A stretch of 64,000 nucleotides of DNA from assembly GCA_035380245.1 (NCBI GenBank), contig DAOSXA010000003.1, positions 620,001 through 684,000 on the forward strand. Direction: 5' to 3'. How positions within the stretch are numbered: the first letter of the stretch is position 1; each line of letters starts with the position of its first letter. The DNA comes from Candidatus Zixiibacteriota bacterium (GTDB taxonomy: Bacteria > Zixibacteria > MSB-5A5 > GN15 > FEB-12). Of the stretch, positions 61,927 through 64,000 are shown one piece after another. The position numbers were made by a program, and so were the translations under genes. The notes under the pieces were generated by a model, which searched no databases, was not told the origin of the DNA, and worked only from the letters and a program-made list of their open reading frames with translations.

Positions 61927-61952
61927 TTTTTCCCGAAATGGGAAAAATTTTT
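61927..61952 (+). terminator. hairpin with T-run inside the gene-free region
   Basis: TTTTTCCC (61927-61934) pairs with GGGAAAAA (61940-61947) around a GAAAT loop, followed by five T's. With the promoter at 61761 it would define a transcript of about 155 bases, or act as a conditional terminator. Confidence 0.55.
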
Positions 61953-62077
61953 GTTGAACCAGACTTCAAAAAGTGTTTAATGAGACCGATAGCTGTTGGG
62001 GAAGCCCTATTGTTTATGTTCCGGTATGAGCAGCGGTTGAACAAACCACCTGAAAACCGGTCGGGATATGAGCAGTC

Positions 62078-62158
62078 GTACCTAACAGCTTGACCGGACG
62101 TCGCTTAGGTAGAGCGAGAAGGGGTTTTACCGGTCAAGTTGTGCGAAAGGTACGCACA
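62078..62158 (+). ncRNA. candidate structured RNA element with pseudoknot
   Basis: A 13-bp stem (62085-62097 with 62130-62142, one G-T pair) encloses a small hairpin TCGCT/AGCGA (62101-62105 with 62113-62117). The loop bases TAGGT of that hairpin (62106-62110) are complementary to ACCTA at 62080-62084, directly 5' of the main stem, so a pseudoknot can form. A second hairpin GTGCG/CGCAC follows (62141-62157), whose loop GGTAC could compete for GTACC at 62078-62082. The competing pairings resemble a switch. Class and function unknown. Confidence 0.4.
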
Positions 62159-62334
62159 TGGGCTGACAGCGGATCGTTGAGCTTTTGGGCCTATGGGGTT
62201 TCAGTAATCTGATCCGCAAGATTGCTTGCGCGAACAGGTTGTGTTTGAATGGCTTAAATGTAATTGTGATTTGTCCCGTTTAAGGGGTGAGTCAATAATA
62301 AACAGCACCCTTCTTGGCATTGTCCTTGCAATTG

Positions 62335-62379
62335 TTGACCGTGAAACAGGCGGAACCCTTGCAAAAGGGGCAAGGTCAA
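62335..62379 (+). promoter_or_regulatory. leader stem-loop directly before the PorV-like gene
   Basis: Outer stem TTGACC/GGTCAA (62335-62340 with 62374-62379) and an inner hairpin CCCTT-GCAA-AAGGG (62356-62369) with a GNRA tetraloop. It ends just before the AGGAAGG ribosome-binding site, so folding could control translation. Confidence 0.4.
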
Positions 62380-62397
62380 TGATCAGGAAGGTACGAT

Positions 62398-63342
62398 ATG
62401 GGATACAGGGTTCTTAAGAAGATTTTACTCGGCTGGTTTTTACTGGTCGTTCTGGTAGCTCTCCTGGGCAAGGTTACAGTAGCTGCAACTGATGCCGGGA
62501 GAACAGCGGCTGATTTTCTAAAAGTCGGCATGGGGGCTTCTTCAGCATCGATGGGGGATGCTTACTCGGCAGTTGCTGAAAATGTCGATGCCGCCTATTG
62601 GAATCCGGCTCAGTTAACATATATGAGCAACAGTCAGGTGACCTTAGGGCATTTCGAGTGGTACCAGGATATCAGTGTCGAACAGGGAGCCGCTGGTTTC
62701 AATGTAAACGAAAACCTGTCCATGGCCTTTTCAATGATCTACGTCGGCTATGGAGAGATTGCCGCAACCGATTATAACGGTCCTACCGGTGAACAGATCA
62801 CGGCCTATGACTGGGCGGCCGGTCTGTCGGCTGGATATCGTTTGAGTGATATGTTCGCCTTTGGTCTTACAGCTAAGTATATCAACCAGCAACTGGACGA
62901 TATCTCTGCCGGTACTTATGCTTTCGATATGGGCGGATCAGCCAATTTCGGTCGCGTAACCGTGGCGGGGGTGGTGGCTAATGTCGGACCGGATTTGGAA
63001 TTCGACGGAGTAGCTGAGCCGCTGCCGACTTCCGCGCGGTTAGGATTGGCCGTCAGGTTCTTCGATGATATGCTGACCACTTCAGTCGAATTGGATAATC
63101 AGTTCGATGGCGATCTGACCTTTAGACAGGGACTACAGTTTACCTTCGATGGTCAATACTATATAAGAACCGGAATGAACTACATCCCGGGTAGCTTTGA
63201 TAAAGTCTCCGGATCTGAAGCGGCTATCGGCGCCGGTATAAGAATGGGTCGGATGCAGTTTGACTATTCTTTCACACCCGATGATCGCTATACGGCTGGA
63301 AGCTTGCACCGGATTTCTTTGACCTTAGGGGTGGGCGAATAA
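62398..63342 (+). CDS. PorV/PorQ-family outer-membrane protein
   Basis: A 314-residue barrel protein with a signal peptide (hydrophobic core about residues 9-28, cleavage near VAA). The mature start carries AADFLKVGMGASSASMGDAY and YWNPAQL, the hallmark of the PorV/UPF0164 group. PorV shuttles type IX secretion substrates in Bacteroidetes, but many FCB bacteria have homologues without proof of that role. AGGAAGG precedes the ATG. It is monocistronic, with a complex upstream region and a strong terminator behind. Confidence 0.86.
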   Translation: MGYRVLKKILLGWFLLVVLVALLGKVTVAATDAGRTAADFLKVGMGASSASMGDAYSAVAENVDAAYWNPAQLTYMSNSQVTLGHFEWYQDISVEQGAAGFNVNENLSMAFSMIYVGYGEIAATDYNGPTGEQITAYDWAAGLSAGYRLSDMFAFGLTAKYINQQLDDISAGTYAFDMGGSANFGRVTVAGVVANVGPDLEFDGVAEPLPTSARLGLAVRFFDDMLTTSVELDNQFDGDLTFRQGLQFTFDGQYYIRTGMNYIPGSFDKVSGSEAAIGAGIRMGRMQFDYSFTPDDRYTAGSLHRISLTLGVGE

Positions 63343-63372
63343 GATAATCCTTTACTCCTTATTGGTTTAATT

Positions 63373-63409
63373 AACGGACAGGCGGCCTTGAGGCGGCCTG
63401 TCCGTTTTT
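63373..63409 (+). terminator. intrinsic terminator after the PorV-like gene
   Basis: A perfect 11-bp stem (63373-63383 with 63396-63406), extra pairing possible inside the loop, and a run of five T's. Strong termination is expected. Confidence 0.9.
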
Positions 63410-63718
63410 GTGTATTGGTTTCGCACCTCTGCGCAATCACTTGCAGATATTGTGCGCAGCATTCCAACAGTAAATAAGAAATACGGGAGAAAATAAGTCC
63501 GACTAATCCCATCTCTATTTCGCCGAGAAATTGCGTTTGTAACTTATTGTTACTCAGCCTGTTTGTCGTCGGTTAATGTTGCCGGGACGCCGCCGCTGTT
63601 AAATGCTGTTCACTCGGTTTTTGGCAACCGTTTTGCTCAAACCATGAGCGATAGCACTTACTTATGATATGAATTACAAGGGCAGAGGCCGTAAGAACCT
63701 GCCTTTGGATGGAAATAG
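63410..63718 (+). other. gene-free stretch before the last partial gene
   Basis: About 309 bases without a supported gene. A hairpin CTGCGCA/TGCGCAG lies near 63428-63458, with a short bulge. A TATGAT at about 63663-63668 resembles a -10 box but lacks a good -35 partner. The short reverse-strand open frames here have no ribosome-binding site. Confidence 0.35.
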
Positions 63719-64000
63719 ATGGCAAACGAGCTTCACAACAATACCGACATAAGCGCCCACGACGGCGTTGCAATCCAGGCCGCTAACCCCGGTTTGGGGA
63801 CAGCCCGGGGGATAGAAGTCGGATGGAATTCTGCTTCCTCGGTTTCATCGGTAAGCCTCTGGAACCAGCTTCAATTCTACTACGGGGAATACTTCAAGGG
63901 AATATTGTTTGTTCTGGCCTCTACGATTTTTATATTGGCCGTGCCGACGATGCTAATGAAGCGGGAGTCCGCGATGTCGTACGTTTTTCGGATCACTAAG
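63719..64000 (+). CDS. membrane protein of unknown function, N-terminal part (cut by window end)
   Basis: An open frame from ATG 63719 runs 94 codons to the window edge without a stop. The first 60 or so residues are polar, then GILFVLASTIFILAVPTMLM is a clear membrane span (about residues 62-82), followed by basic KRES. No family is recognised from this fragment. The upstream Shine-Dalgarno is weak (GGATGGAAAT). The call as a gene rests on the open frame and the plausible membrane topology. Confidence 0.6.
   Translation, partial: MANELHNNTDISAHDGVAIQAANPGLGTARGIEVGWNSASSVSSVSLWNQLQFYYGEYFKGILFVLASTIFILAVPTMLMKRESAMSYVFRITK

Larger units (their letters stand above)
61648..62397 (+). other. 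750-bp gene-free region with dense RNA-like structure
   Basis: No convincing protein gene is seen. In order: a short hairpin CTACG/CGTAG (61711-61725), a promoter at 61761, a hairpin AACGAG/CTCGTT (61800-61815), and a terminator-like hairpin at 61927-61952. A long-range stem 61902-61912 with 61991-62001 encloses that hairpin. Then come nested stems at 62021-62060, a possible pseudoknot at 62078-62158, a stem GCGGATC/GATCCGC (about 62169-62217), and a final GNRA-capped structure before the PorV-like gene. No known RNA class was matched. Confidence 0.5.

Noticed and set aside
62085..62160. c-di-GMP-I (GEMM) riboswitch
   Set aside because: A GGTAG...GGGGTTTTACCGG stretch looks faintly similar, but the required conserved core of the class is missing.
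62226..62417. 63-codon forward frame just before the PorV-like gene
   Set aside because: It uses a non-ATG start without ribosome-binding site, runs into the next gene and covers leader hairpins.
1..64000. CRISPR arrays, prophage, integrons, toxin-antitoxin or secondary-metabolite clusters
   Set aside because: No regularly spaced repeats, integrase, transposase, phage or biosynthetic genes were seen; the window is mainly conserved housekeeping sequence.

Overview
The window is a housekeeping-gene block from a bacterial chromosome of roughly 50-55% GC. Nearly every gene is on the + strand; the only supported reverse-strand gene is a CBS-domain protein at 3373-3813. No rRNA gene is present, so the organism cannot be placed firmly. 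PorV/PorQ-like and FadL-like outer-membrane proteins, several lipoproteins and M48/NlpC envelope proteins point to a diderm bacterium. Together with a GH57 enzyme and frequent TTG/GTG starts they suggest the Fibrobacteres-Chlorobi-Bacteroidetes superphylum, perhaps a Zixibacteria-like candidate phylum (inference, low certainty).

Layout. (1) 1-3122: end of rpsI, a structured leader, then rpsB-tsf-pyrH-frr and a terminator. (2) 3123-4950: the CBS protein, divergent from an unrecognised exported protein, then an intergenic stretch rich in inverted repeats. (3) 4951-9836: tightly overlapping uppS-cdsA-UbiA-family prenyltransferase-NlpC/P60 lipoprotein-uvrC. (4) 9875-15099: xseA-xseB-ispA-dxs-nadK. 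Blocks 3 and 4 combine isoprenoid supply (Dxs, IspA, UppS, UbiA), phospholipid and cell-wall functions, and DNA repair. (5) 15169-28367: tRNA-Gly, tRNA-Thr, tuf, rpmG, tRNA-Trp, secE, nusG, rplKAJL, rpoBC. (6) 28364-48564: a new promoter across the rpoC stop codon, then rpsL-rpsG-fusA-tuf and the complete S10, spc and alpha operons, ending at a strong terminator after rplQ.

(7) 48565-55781: an orphan membrane protein, plsY-gpsA (glycerophospholipid synthesis), a MerR regulator, tRNA-Pro(GGG), a GT2 glycosyltransferase, a 42-residue lysine-rich protein, DinB-like protein, surE, tRNA-Pro(CGG), a LOG-like protein, acylphosphatase, apt and tRNA-Arg(CCU). (8) 55782-64000: an envelope/accessory segment with a FadL-like barrel, a membrane-anchored TPR protein, a GH57 glycosidase, a small multi-spanning membrane protein, an M48 lipoprotein, a 750-bp gene-free and highly structured region, a PorV-like protein, and the start of an unidentified membrane protein cut by the window edge.

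No CRISPR array, transposase, phage gene or toxin-antitoxin pair was found. The only long repeat is a pair of apparently identical 1,232-bp tuf copies. The most interesting non-coding signals are the structured region before the PorV-like gene, including a possible pseudoknot, and the rpsB and rplA leaders.
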